A stretch of DNA of 5,048 bases from JASFRI01 sp050115015 (GTDB lineage: Bacteria; Acidobacteriota; Polarisedimenticolia; CBDVAL01). Position 1 is the first letter of the stretch. Each line of letters opens with the position of its first letter. Below the pieces are notes generated by a model. That model ran no database searches. It saw nothing but the letters and a program-made list of their open reading frames with translations, and had not been told where the DNA came from. The position numbers and the translations under genes are program-made. Below are positions 1-4,715 of the stretch, piece after piece. The stretch lies in the NCBI GenBank assembly GCA_050115015.1, contig JASFRI010000320.1:1-5048 (forward strand). Reading direction: 5' to 3'.

Positions 1-524
1 AGCGAGTCGCGCTGATAGCCGAGGCCCCAGCTCTCCATGAAGCTGTAGTCGGGGAGATCCTGCGGCACGAGGGTCCAGGCCTGGTCGATCCCCCAGACGT
101 CCACGTTGCTCCGTGCCAGGTAGATCGCCAGCCCGAACTCCGTGTCGACGTTTCCGGAGTAGAGCGCCGGGAGGACCATCCCGGTGAAGTCCTTGACGTC
201 GCCGTGCTGCAGGAAGATCCGGTCGTTCTGTTTCAGGGGAAACCCGGGACGGTTTTCCCGCACGACGCGGTGGATGCCGATCGTCTCGTACATCCCCGGT
301 CCAATCCGGAGGATCGCGCTGTAGTGGACGATGCCCGGGAGGATCTCCTCGCGCTGGAATGCCGAGACGGGACAGCCGGTGGGTGCGTTACAGACGCTGG
401 CGGCGGCTCGCAGGAGCGCCGACTCCATGTCGAGGGGGGGCGAGGCGGCGAGCCCCGTGGAAGGTGCCAGCCAGAGCAGGAGGATCGCGACGATCAAGGT
501 CGAGTGGACAAAGCGGTGTTTCAT
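1..524 (-). CDS. Secreted alpha/beta-hydrolase-fold protein, N-terminal part (cut by window edge)
   Basis: The frame is open from the ATG at 524-522 to the left edge, giving 174 codons with the C-terminus missing. A GGAGG (534-538 on the complement) sits 9 nt upstream and fixes the start. Residues 1-27 form a signal peptide: a basic start (MKHR), a hydrophobic core (IVAILLLWLA) and a cleavage region near GLAA. The mature protein is therefore probably exported. IFLQHGDV (residues 103-110) resembles the strand-3 HG oxyanion motif of alpha/beta hydrolases. LARSNVDVWGID (136-147), followed by TLVP, resembles the next strand-helix unit of lipase-like members. The catalytic GxSxG serine, acid and histidine would lie beyond the edge, so activity cannot be judged. 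Cys45 and Cys51 could form a disulfide. The substrate is unknown; an esterase or lipase is a family-level guess. A 397-nt gap separates it from the gene upstream on the same strand, so it probably has its own promoter. Confidence 0.8.
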   Translation of the reverse strand, partial: MKHRFVHSTLIVAILLLWLAPSTGLAASPPLDMESALLRAAASVCNAPTGCPVSAFQREEILPGIVHYSAILRIGPGMYETIGIHRVVRENRPGFPLKQNDRIFLQHGDVKDFTGMVLPALYSGNVDTEFGLAIYLARSNVDVWGIDQAWTLVPQDLPDYSFMESWGLGYQRDS

Positions 525-600
525 GGTGAGAAACCTCCGAGTGATCGATGGAGCGGCCCACCGTTCTCCGGCGGGCAGACCATGTACGGTGGACGATCCC

Positions 601-762
601 GGTGGCAGGCAGTGTCGTGCCAGGCGGGGTGGGAAGGTGGAGGACGCCCCAGGGTCTGGGGCCCGTCGGGCCGGGCCGATCGCATGCCCACCTCCTCCCG
701 AGCCGGCGAGAAGGCACCGGCTCACCGGGTCCGTTCTGGGAACCCGGGTCGGTGGCAGGCAG
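601..762. repeat. 12-bp direct repeat, two copies 150 bp apart
   Basis: GGTGGCAGGCAG occurs exactly at 601-612 and again at 751-762. Both copies lie upstream of the minus-strand hydrolase gene, and the sequence around them differs. A paired regulator site is possible, but chance similarity in GC-rich DNA is also plausible. Confidence 0.5.
646..662. repeat. 7-bp perfect hairpin, 3-nt loop
   Basis: GCCCCAG (646-652) and CTGGGGC (656-662) are exact reverse complements around GGT. A second GC-rich inverted repeat (GGCCCG / CGGGCC) follows directly. Neither has a T-run on either side, so an intrinsic terminator is not supported. Confidence 0.5.
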
Positions 763-911
763 GACACCCGTGCAGTCAGATCAGTGGACTATCAACGTGT
801 GGGGACGGAATAACACGATGCAGGAGCAGATACAACACCGACCGGCAAAAAGGGATGTGCTGGATGGCAACCCGGAGCCTGGAGTTGCCCGGGAAGTGTC
901 GGTCCGTGTGA

Positions 912-937
912 CGTCGACCGCTTACGACCGGTCGACG
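912..937 (-). terminator. 9-bp perfect hairpin across the stop codon (possible terminator)
   Basis: CGTCGACCG (912-920) and CGGTCGACG (929-937) are exact reverse complements around an 8-nt loop. The loop holds the TAA stop (924-922) of the minus-strand 341-aa gene. The position suits a transcript-end or mRNA-stabilising structure. There is no T-run directly downstream on the minus strand; the first lies about 60 nt further on (847-851). The hairpin is certain, but its role as a terminator is an inference. Confidence 0.35.
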
Positions 938-1947
938 GGACGCCGGCGCCGGAGGCGCCGGAGCAGCCTTCCGGTCAAAGTCGTCCGGCCAGGAGCGAAC
1001 TGGACGACGGCGGCGCGGAGGTACGGGCGGAACTGGCGATACCAGTAGGCGAGAAAGCCCTCCGCCCGGATGGTCGCCAGCTGCTGGCGATAGTGGTCGA
1101 GGAGCGTGTCCGCGACGATCCCTCCCGTCCTCCGGGCCGCCGCCTTGGCGCTCCGGGAGAGCCAGCGGGCGCCCGCGGGAAGGGAGGTGACCGTCGAGAT
1201 CGCCATCGCCGCCGACAGCTGGAACACGGACCGCTCCTGGGCGGCCGCCTCCTTCCGGAGATCCCGCCAGAGGTCCTGGAGCCGGGCCGCCGCCGGCAGC
1301 CGTCCCGGGGGGATCCGGCGGGCCGCATTTCGCAGGTCAGCCAGATCCCGCCGCAGGGTGGCGACATCGAGGGGTGGGGCGTTGATGGTATCGGCGAGCT
1401 TGGCGGAGGTCGCCTCCAGGCCGTCGAGGACCTGATCGACGGTGGAGAACTCGGTGTCGCGGTCCAGGAGTCCCTCCGCCTTCAGGCTATCGGCGATCTC
1501 CCGCACGAGGGTCCTCCCCGCGCCGGAGAGGTCGGCCAGCGCGGCCATCACCCAGACCGGGGAGGCGCGAAAGGCCACGATCCCGGCGAGCTCGATGCCG
1601 TTCCCCGCGGCCCGGCGGAAGGCATAATCGGTGGTGAGGGTCTCCCCGGCGGGATAGACGGTCTCGACCTCACCGACCGTCTCGATCAGGAAGCGGAGCG
1701 TCCCGTCCACGAGGTTGCGGTAGAGGCTGGACCGGCGGACGGCGGCCGGAAGTGTGGCCTCACCCAGCTCCCGGAGCAGGCCGGCGGACAGCGCGCTGAT
1801 CGAGCGGAGAGAGCGCTCCGGGAGCGTCAGGAGGTAGTCCCGGACCGACACCCGGGATCCGGCGCCGCCACGGACCGGGCCCACCTCGTGGCCGCTGCCG
1901 CCTCCGGCCGTTCCATCCCTCCGGCGTCGATCGTCCTTCCCGTCCAT
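922..1947 (-). CDS. 341-aa helical protein of unrecognised family
   Basis: The ATG at 1947 is chosen because GGAGG (1955-1959) lies 7 nt upstream. The frame stays open much further upstream, but that extension is Arg/Pro-rich and runs antisense through the next gene, so it is spurious. Residues 1-33 are charged and Gly-rich, probably disordered. The rest is predicted mostly alpha-helical: SVRDYLLTLPERSLRSI (34-50), a Gly/Ala-rich hydrophobic stretch (115-140) that could pack against or dip into membrane, a long Leu/Ala/Asp heptad-like stretch (165-210) that may be coiled coil, and an aromatic segment AYWYRQFRPYL (300-310). It ends in the Arg-rich tail LLRRLRRRRP. There is no signal peptide or clear transmembrane helix. 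I do not recognise the family. The hydrophobic Gly/Ala stretch recalls EcsC-type proteins only weakly. It lies upstream of the hydrolase gene on the same strand, 397 nt away, so co-transcription is uncertain. Confidence 0.8.
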   Translation of the reverse strand: MDGKDDRRRRDGTAGGGSGHEVGPVRGGAGSRVSVRDYLLTLPERSLRSISALSAGLLRELGEATLPAAVRRSSLYRNLVDGTLRFLIETVGEVETVYPAGETLTTDYAFRRAAGNGIELAGIVAFRASPVWVMAALADLSGAGRTLVREIADSLKAEGLLDRDTEFSTVDQVLDGLEATSAKLADTINAPPLDVATLRRDLADLRNAARRIPPGRLPAAARLQDLWRDLRKEAAAQERSVFQLSAAMAISTVTSLPAGARWLSRSAKAAARRTGGIVADTLLDHYRQQLATIRAEGFLAYWYRQFRPYLRAAVVQFAPGRTTLTGRLLRRLRRRRPVDRS

Positions 1948-1954
1948 CCGCCTG

Positions 1955-1959
1955 CCTCC
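1955..1959 (-). promoter_or_regulatory. Ribosome binding site fixing the start at 1947
   Basis: GGAGG on the minus strand, 7 nt before the ATG. It is the only well-placed Shine-Dalgarno in this frame and argues against the much longer reading frame that extends to about 2724. Confidence 0.8.
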
Positions 1960-1992
1960 GTGGGACCCGGACCAGCGTAACCCATGCTGCCT

Positions 1993-2039
1993 CCAGGTCC
2001 GAACCCTGTTGCGGGTTCCATCCGCCCTTGCGGACCTGG
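1993..2039. repeat. Nested inverted repeat in the divergent gap
   Basis: CCAGGTCCG (1993-2001) and CGGACCTGG (2031-2039) are exact reverse complements. Inside them, AACCC (2002-2006) pairs with GGGTT (2013-2017). A further GACCTGGAGGTC palindrome lies at 2085-2096, so the AGGTCC / GGACCT core recurs three times between the divergently transcribed genes. This could be a regulator site or a structured leader. No family is recognisable. Confidence 0.5.
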
Positions 2040-2075
2040 GGAAGGCCGCACCTGGCGGCGTGTTCGTCGAGACCG

Positions 2076-2081
2076 TATAAG
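2076..2081 (+). promoter_or_regulatory. Possible -10 element (TATAAG) for the small secreted-protein gene
   Basis: TATAAG matches TATAAT at 5 of 6 positions and stands out in a GC-rich stretch. The -35 region at the right distance (around TGGCGG, 2053-2058) matches poorly. If real, it would give a leader of about 155 nt before the ATG at 2243. Confidence 0.25.
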
Positions 2082-2242
2082 AGAGACCTGGAGGTCCGGC
2101 CGAAACGTCTGATGCCGCCCGTTGCGAGCGCCATGGACCCCGCTTCGAGGCGCCGAGACGCTCCTCGCACGGTCTCGGGTCGGCCGAGGAGGTCATGAAG
2201 CTAATCCTGATGACCGGTCTCGAACCGCTCATGGGAGGGAAC

Positions 2243-2655
2243 ATGCAAGCTGCCTTCATCCGCTCATCCGCCTGGCCCTGGGACTGGCCCTGGCCGCCCC
2301 CACTCCGGTCGGCGCCTCGTACTATCAGGAGCACTGCAGCGCCGCCGATGGATCGGTGGTGTACGCCCAGGGACACGCCGAGAACTTCCTGATCCTCACC
2401 GAGGCCGTCGGAACCGATGCGGAACGCCGCATCGTGTTTCGCGATCCGGTCTACGACGCGGCGGTGCTGGAGGAGGACACGTTCCGCTCGCGGGAGCAGC
2501 GCACCTGCGAGCCGAACGGAGGAGGGCTGGGGAAGTGGCAGGTCCTCCGCCTGAAGCGCATCCGGTTCACCCCCCGCCCCGGGACGAGGTTCCCCGTGAT
2601 CGAGACGCGGGTGCTCTGCCGCGAGGAGGGGGATTCGGAGAGCCTGTGCCCGTGA
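2243..2655 (+). CDS. Small predicted secreted four-cysteine protein, frame broken by an 8-bp duplication
   Basis: The ATG at 2243 follows GGGAGGG (2233-2239) but its frame stops at 2392. The coding-like sequence ending at the TGA at 2653-2655 lies in another frame. An exact 8-bp tandem repeat (2256-2271) lies between. Counting one copy only, the frames join into a 134-aa protein starting MQAAFIRLALGLALAA. That is a normal signal peptide, with likely cleavage after PTPVGA near residue 22. The mature part begins SYYQEHCSAADG and has Cys29, Cys86, Cys123 and Cys133, enough for two disulfides. It is rich in charged residues and strand-like segments (NFLILTEAV, KWQVLRLKRIRF). I do not recognise the family. 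The alternative is a TTG start at 2122 in the downstream frame, giving 177 aa, but it has no ribosome binding site and would bury the signal peptide about 45 residues in. The gene ends 68 nt before the S1-protein gene. Confidence 0.6.
2256..2271 (+). repeat. 8-bp perfect tandem duplication in a signal-peptide coding region
   Basis: TCATCCGC is present twice in a row (2256-2263, 2264-2271), starting 13 nt after the A of the ATG. Eight is not a multiple of three, so the second copy shifts the frame. One copy, or four, would keep the ATG in frame with the long downstream coding sequence. Confidence 0.9.
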
Positions 2656-2687
2656 GGCGCCGTCCCCTCTCCCGAGGTCGCGAGCGC

Positions 2688-2693
2688 TAGAAT
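2688..2693 (+). promoter_or_regulatory. Possible -10 element (TAGAAT) for the S1-domain gene
   Basis: TAGAAT matches the -10 consensus at 5 of 6 positions and lies 30 nt before the TTG start. The 68-nt gap after the preceding gene has no recognisable -35 hexamer (CCCTCT at 17-nt spacing). A transcript starting near 2700 would just include the ribosome binding site. Confidence 0.35.
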
Positions 2694-2710
2694 GGGCCGT
2701 GGAGCCAGGA

Positions 2711-2716
2711 AGGAGG
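2711..2716 (+). promoter_or_regulatory. Ribosome binding site fixing the TTG start at 2724
   Basis: AGGAGG matches the anti-Shine-Dalgarno exactly and lies 7 nt before TTG. No ATG or GTG competes at this distance, so translation almost certainly begins at TTG. Confidence 0.85.
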
Positions 2717-2723
2717 GAAGGCA

Positions 2724-3938
2724 TTGACCGACGACAAGACGGCGGGCGGGGATCCTGAGGGCGACGAGGCGGAGGACTTCGCCAGCATGCTGGAGGCTTC
2801 CTTCCAGGCCCGTTCCGTGGAGGAGGGCCAGACCGTCGAGGGCATCCTCGTCTCCCTGACCGAGGACGTCGCGTTCGTGGACGTCGGCGGGAAGGGGGAG
2901 GCGACCATGGATGCCGCCGAGCTGCGGAACGACGACGGGGTGTTCGAGGTGCAGGTCGGCGACCGCGTCCAGGCGGTCGTCGTCTCCACCGCCGGAGGCG
3001 TGCGGCTGTCCCATCGCCTGGCCCGGACGGCCGCGTCGAGGGAGCAGCTGCAGAACGCCTTCGAGGCCGGTCTTCCCGTCGAGGGAAAGGTGGTTCGGGC
3101 CAACAAGGGTGGGTACGAGGTCCGGGTTGCCGGTCAGCGGGCGTTCTGTCCCGCCTCGCAGATCGACACGGCGCGGGGCACCGATTCCTCGGTGCACGAG
3201 GGCAAGGTCTACACGTTCCGGATCCTGGAGATCAAGGAGGGGGGCAAGGACCTGGTCCTGTCCCGCCGGGTGCTGCTGGAGGAGGAGGAGCGGCTCAAGG
3301 CGGACGAGCTCATCCGCACACTGGCCCCCGGCGTCGAGATGACCGGCCGGGTGGTCTCCGTGCGGGACTATGGCGCGTTCGTGGACCTGGGGGCCGGGGT
3401 CCAGGGACTGCTGCACGTCTCCGAGATGGGCTGGACCCGCGTCTCCAGCGCCGCCTCGGTGGTCGGCATCGGCGAGGAGATCTCGGTGCAGGTCCTCAAG
3501 GTGGACCCCGAAAGCCGCAAGATCTCCCTCAGCCTGAAGCACCGGAGCGCCGATCCCTGGCTCGGCGTGGCGGAGCGCTACGGCGTCGGAAAGACGATCG
3601 AGGGCCGGGTCAGCCGCCTGGCGCCGTTCGGCGCGTTCGTGGAGCTGGAGCCGGGGGTCGAGGCGCTGGCGCACATGTCGACCTTTCCGCCGACGAAGGG
3701 GGGCTGGCGTGCGGCCGTCACCGCCGGCGAGCGCTACCGATTCCGCGTGGACAGCGTCGAGCCGGAGCGCCGCCGGATCGGCGTCAGCCTCGTCGACCCC
3801 TCGGTCGGCGAGGAGGCTCCGGCGGAAGAGACCCCGTCGTCACAAGCGCCGGCACCCGGGTCGGAGCCGTCCGGCAGCTTCGGCTCCCTGGCGGACAAGC
3901 TTCGCGCCGCGATGGAGCGCGACCGGAAGAAGGGATAG
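2724..3938 (+). CDS. Four-S1-domain RNA-binding protein (ribosomal protein S1-like)
   Basis: A complete 404-aa protein with a TTG start. Four S1 (OB-fold) repeats are visible. Repeat 1, about 35-98, includes GQTVEGILVSL and AFVDVGGKGEA. Repeat 2, about 116-182, includes GLPVEGKVVRANKGGYEVRV. Repeat 3, about 202-272, is the most canonical, with GRVVSVRDYGAFVDLGAGVQ, LLHVSEM and KVDPESRKISLSLK. Repeat 4, about 287-357, includes GRVSRLAPFGAFVELEPGVE and LAHMS. Residues 1-34 are acidic. A Pro/Ser/Glu-rich linker (358-383) leads to a charged tail, SFGSLADKLRAAMERDRKKG. S1 proteins bind mRNA single strands in the cytoplasm, and ribosomal S1 helps place mRNA on the 30S subunit. Six repeats are usual in Escherichia coli S1, and four-repeat forms are known in other bacteria. 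Whether this is the organism's ribosomal S1 or an accessory paralogue cannot be decided here, so I give no symbol. It is followed by a convergent gene after 55 nt. Confidence 0.93.
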   Translation: MTDDKTAGGDPEGDEAEDFASMLEASFQARSVEEGQTVEGILVSLTEDVAFVDVGGKGEATMDAAELRNDDGVFEVQVGDRVQAVVVSTAGGVRLSHRLARTAASREQLQNAFEAGLPVEGKVVRANKGGYEVRVAGQRAFCPASQIDTARGTDSSVHEGKVYTFRILEIKEGGKDLVLSRRVLLEEEERLKADELIRTLAPGVEMTGRVVSVRDYGAFVDLGAGVQGLLHVSEMGWTRVSSAASVVGIGEEISVQVLKVDPESRKISLSLKHRSADPWLGVAERYGVGKTIEGRVSRLAPFGAFVELEPGVEALAHMSTFPPTKGGWRAAVTAGERYRFRVDSVEPERRRIGVSLVDPSVGEEAPAEETPSSQAPAPGSEPSGSFGSLADKLRAAMERDRKKG

Positions 3939-3993
3939 GCCGGCGCGGCTGCGCGCAACCTCCGCGGCCCCGCGCGGTTCGGCGGGCCCGGCG

Positions 3994-4173
3994 TCAGACC
4001 CCCTCGCTTCCCAGCGTTTTGAGGATCACGTCCGCCATCCGCAGGATGTCGTCCTGCACCTCCGGCGGCGTGTCCTGGAACGAGGCCCGTTCCACAAGGT
4101 GGCGGAACACGGCCGTCTCCCCGGCGTCCAGCTCCAGCCTCAGACCACCATCCGTCCGTCGCTCACATCGCAT
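3994..4173 (-). CDS. Small acidic hypothetical protein, 59 aa
   Basis: The ATG at 4173 is preceded on the minus strand by AGGTGA with a 4-nt gap. The frame extends upstream to 4287, but that part is unlike protein and covers the repeats, so the short form is preferred. The protein opens with a basic, strand-like MRCERRTDGGLRLELD. It continues as two probable amphipathic helices: AGETAVFRHLVERASF (17-32) and PPEVQDDILRMADVILKTL (36-54). It has no signal peptide or membrane segment, so it should be cytosolic. I do not recognise the family; the helix pair would suit a small dimerising or adaptor protein, but that is only an inference. It converges on the S1-protein gene. The 55-nt gap between the two stops is very GC-rich, can pair GCCGG (3939-3943) with CCGGC (3988-3992), and shows no T-run. 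Confidence 0.6.
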   Translation of the reverse strand: MRCERRTDGGLRLELDAGETAVFRHLVERASFQDTPPEVQDDILRMADVILKTLGSEGV

Positions 4174-4192
4174 CGCATCACCTATCGGCCAT

Positions 4193-4212
4193 CGATCCGG
4201 GTCGATCCGGGT
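4193..4212. repeat. 10-bp tandem repeat, two copies
   Basis: CGATCCGGGT is present twice head to tail (4193-4202, 4203-4212), followed by a partial third CG. It sits about 20 nt upstream of the start of the 59-aa gene and so would lie in that gene's leader or promoter. Confidence 0.85.
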
Positions 4213-4260
4213 CGGACCGTGGGAACTGCCTGTCGGCAAGGTGGTTAGGCGAAAAAAGCA

Positions 4261-4377
4261 CCCCATTTCGACGCTTAAACCGCTCATTCAGGGGCCCAAA
4301 TGGACCCTCTAACGCTCGCGGCTTGCCGTCGCCTCCGCTTAGAGGCCCCATTTCGACCCCGAAATGGGGCGTCTAAG
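4261..4377. repeat. Nested inverted-repeat element with CCCCATTTCG / CTCTAA arms
   Basis: CCCCATTTCGAC occurs at 4261-4272 and 4346-4357, and its core in reverse (CGAAATGGGG) at 4360-4369. The right end folds into a near-perfect hairpin: CTTAGA (4338-4343) with TCTAAG (4372-4377), one mismatch, then GCCCCATTTCG (4345-4355) with CGAAATGGGGC (4360-4370), loop ACCC. The same left arm can instead pair upstream: AAATGGACCCTCTAA (4298-4312) matches TTAGAGGCCCCATTT (4339-4353) at 13 of 15 positions. The two folds exclude each other. Outer copies at 4261 and 4360 face each other like terminal inverted repeats of a 109-bp unit. There is no coding sequence and no U-tract. It could be a MITE or REP-like palindromic element, or a transcribed switch or terminator structure; I favour a dispersed intergenic repeat. 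Confidence 0.7.
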
Positions 4378-4404
4378 GTCCTTCGGAGGGCCCTCAAATC
4401 CACG

Positions 4405-4417
4405 AAGATCTGATCTT
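4405..4417. promoter_or_regulatory. 13-bp palindrome AAGATC-T-GATCTT (possible operator)
   Basis: Perfect 6-bp arms around one central T, placed just upstream of the AGGAG and five-codon mini-ORF. A dimeric regulator site is possible. No family-specific sequence is recognised. Confidence 0.3.
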
Positions 4418-4430
4418 ACAGGAGATTGCG

Positions 4431-4448
4431 ATGGTCCGACCCGGTTGA
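4431..4448 (+). CDS. Possible five-codon mini-ORF (MVRPG)
   Basis: The ATG at 4431 has AGGAG (4420-4424) at 6-nt spacing, a good translation start, but the frame ends in TGA after five codons. The stop lies in the first copy of the 9-bp repeat. It could be a leader peptide, the stump of a decayed gene, or chance. No downstream gene lies close enough to support attenuation. Confidence 0.2.
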   Translation: MVRPG

Positions 4449-4467
4449 CCCGGTTGACCCGGTTGAC
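4438..4467. repeat. 9-bp tandem repeat, 3.3 copies
   Basis: The unit GACCCGGTT is repeated exactly three times, followed by a final GAC (30 bp). Each copy carries TGA in the frame of the mini-ORF at 4431. It is the longest perfect tandem array in the window. Confidence 0.92.
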
Positions 4468-4574
4468 TTCTGCCTCGCCGCGGAACTGCCGTGACTCTGA
4501 AGTGTGCGGAGATTTTCCCACGGAGGGGCCGGCGCATCAAGCCGTGGGCGAGGGACAGGGCGCCGCGCTCGCAC

Positions 4575-4682
4575 CTTCCGGTGGCCGGTGCGACCGGGGC
4601 GCAGGCTGTCTGCTGCCCCGGGTGCGGGTTGACCAAAGCTCACTGCCTCAGGGGATTGCGAGGAGTTTGGGCCTCCGCGATT
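4575..4682 (+). pseudogene. DUF2752-like fragment with CPGCGLT motif
   Basis: One frame reads LPVAGATGAQAVCCPGCG and then LTKAHCLRGLRGVWASAI. The CPGCGLT(K/R)A core followed by LRG and a helix-like stretch matches the signature of DUF2752 membrane proteins, in which it is followed by transmembrane segments. Here no membrane helices come before or after, there is no ribosome binding site, and the frame runs straight into the two-CW gene. I read it as a truncated remnant. The alternatives are a chance match in GC-rich sequence, or a true N-terminal extension of the downstream cysteine-rich protein starting as far up as the ATG at 4491. Confidence 0.35.
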
Positions 4683-4709
4683 GACACTGTCGTGCCGGAG
4701 GCGCATCGT
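4681..4709 (+). promoter_or_regulatory. Possible promoter for the two-CW gene
   Basis: A perfect TTGACA (4681-4686), a 17-nt spacer, then CATCGT (4704-4709), which matches TATAAT at only 3 of 6 positions. Transcription would begin at or near the ATG at 4716, giving a leaderless or almost leaderless mRNA. That fits the lack of a normally spaced Shine-Dalgarno: GGAGG copies lie 1 nt (4710-4714) and 14 nt (4697-4701) from the ATG. Confidence 0.35.
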
Positions 4710-4715
4710 GGAGGT

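Larger units (their letters stand above)
525..921. other. Non-coding gap with hairpins and a direct repeat
   Basis: This 397-nt gap lies between two minus-strand genes. The open frames crossing it are rich in Arg, Gly and Pro, lack ribosome binding sites and resemble no family I know, so I treat it as non-coding. It should hold the promoter of the hydrolase gene, but I found no convincing -35/-10 pair. It contains a GCCCCAG / CTGGGGC hairpin (646-662), two copies of a 12-bp direct repeat, and a weak GGCAAC / GTTGCC hairpin (866-889). On the minus strand that last hairpin is followed about 12 nt later by a run of five T. Confidence 0.55.
4174..4574. other. Repeat-rich non-coding region
   Basis: About 400 nt with no convincing gene. 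It holds a 10-bp tandem repeat, the nested inverted repeats at 4261-4377, a 13-bp palindrome with a five-codon mini-ORF, and a 9-bp tandem repeat. Parts are less GC-rich than the neighbouring genes, for example a run of six A near 4252-4257. From about 4470 onward I see nothing recognisable until the DUF2752-like fragment. Confidence 0.6.

Noticed and set aside
204..1048. Long plus-strand open frames across the left end
   Set aside because: They lie antisense to the hydrolase gene and in the adjoining gap, are Arg/Gly/Pro-rich, lack ribosome binding sites and match no known family. They are typical GC-rich shadows.
2122..2242. TTG start at 2122 for the small secreted protein
   Set aside because: There is no ribosome binding site, and the signal peptide would be buried about 45 residues in. 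The ATG at 2243 with one repeat copy gives a far better N-terminus.
1948..2724. N-terminal extension of the 341-aa protein to a start near 2724
   Set aside because: It runs antisense through the small secreted-protein gene, has low-complexity composition, and is outcompeted by a perfect ribosome binding site at 1955-1959.
2451..3674. 407-aa minus-strand open frame antisense to the S1-protein gene
   Set aside because: It mirrors the codon structure of the S1 gene (His/Asp/Leu-rich) and has no ribosome binding site or family resemblance.
3939..3993. Bidirectional intrinsic terminator between the convergent genes
   Set aside because: The gap is GC-rich and can form short stems, but no T-run follows on either strand.
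4261..4377. CRISPR array or classic Rho-independent terminator
   Set aside because: The arms alternate in orientation and spacing is irregular, unlike CRISPR repeats. The strong hairpin has no U-tract.
4438..4467. Replication-origin iterons
   Set aside because: Only three 9-bp copies, no AT-rich region and no replication protein gene nearby.
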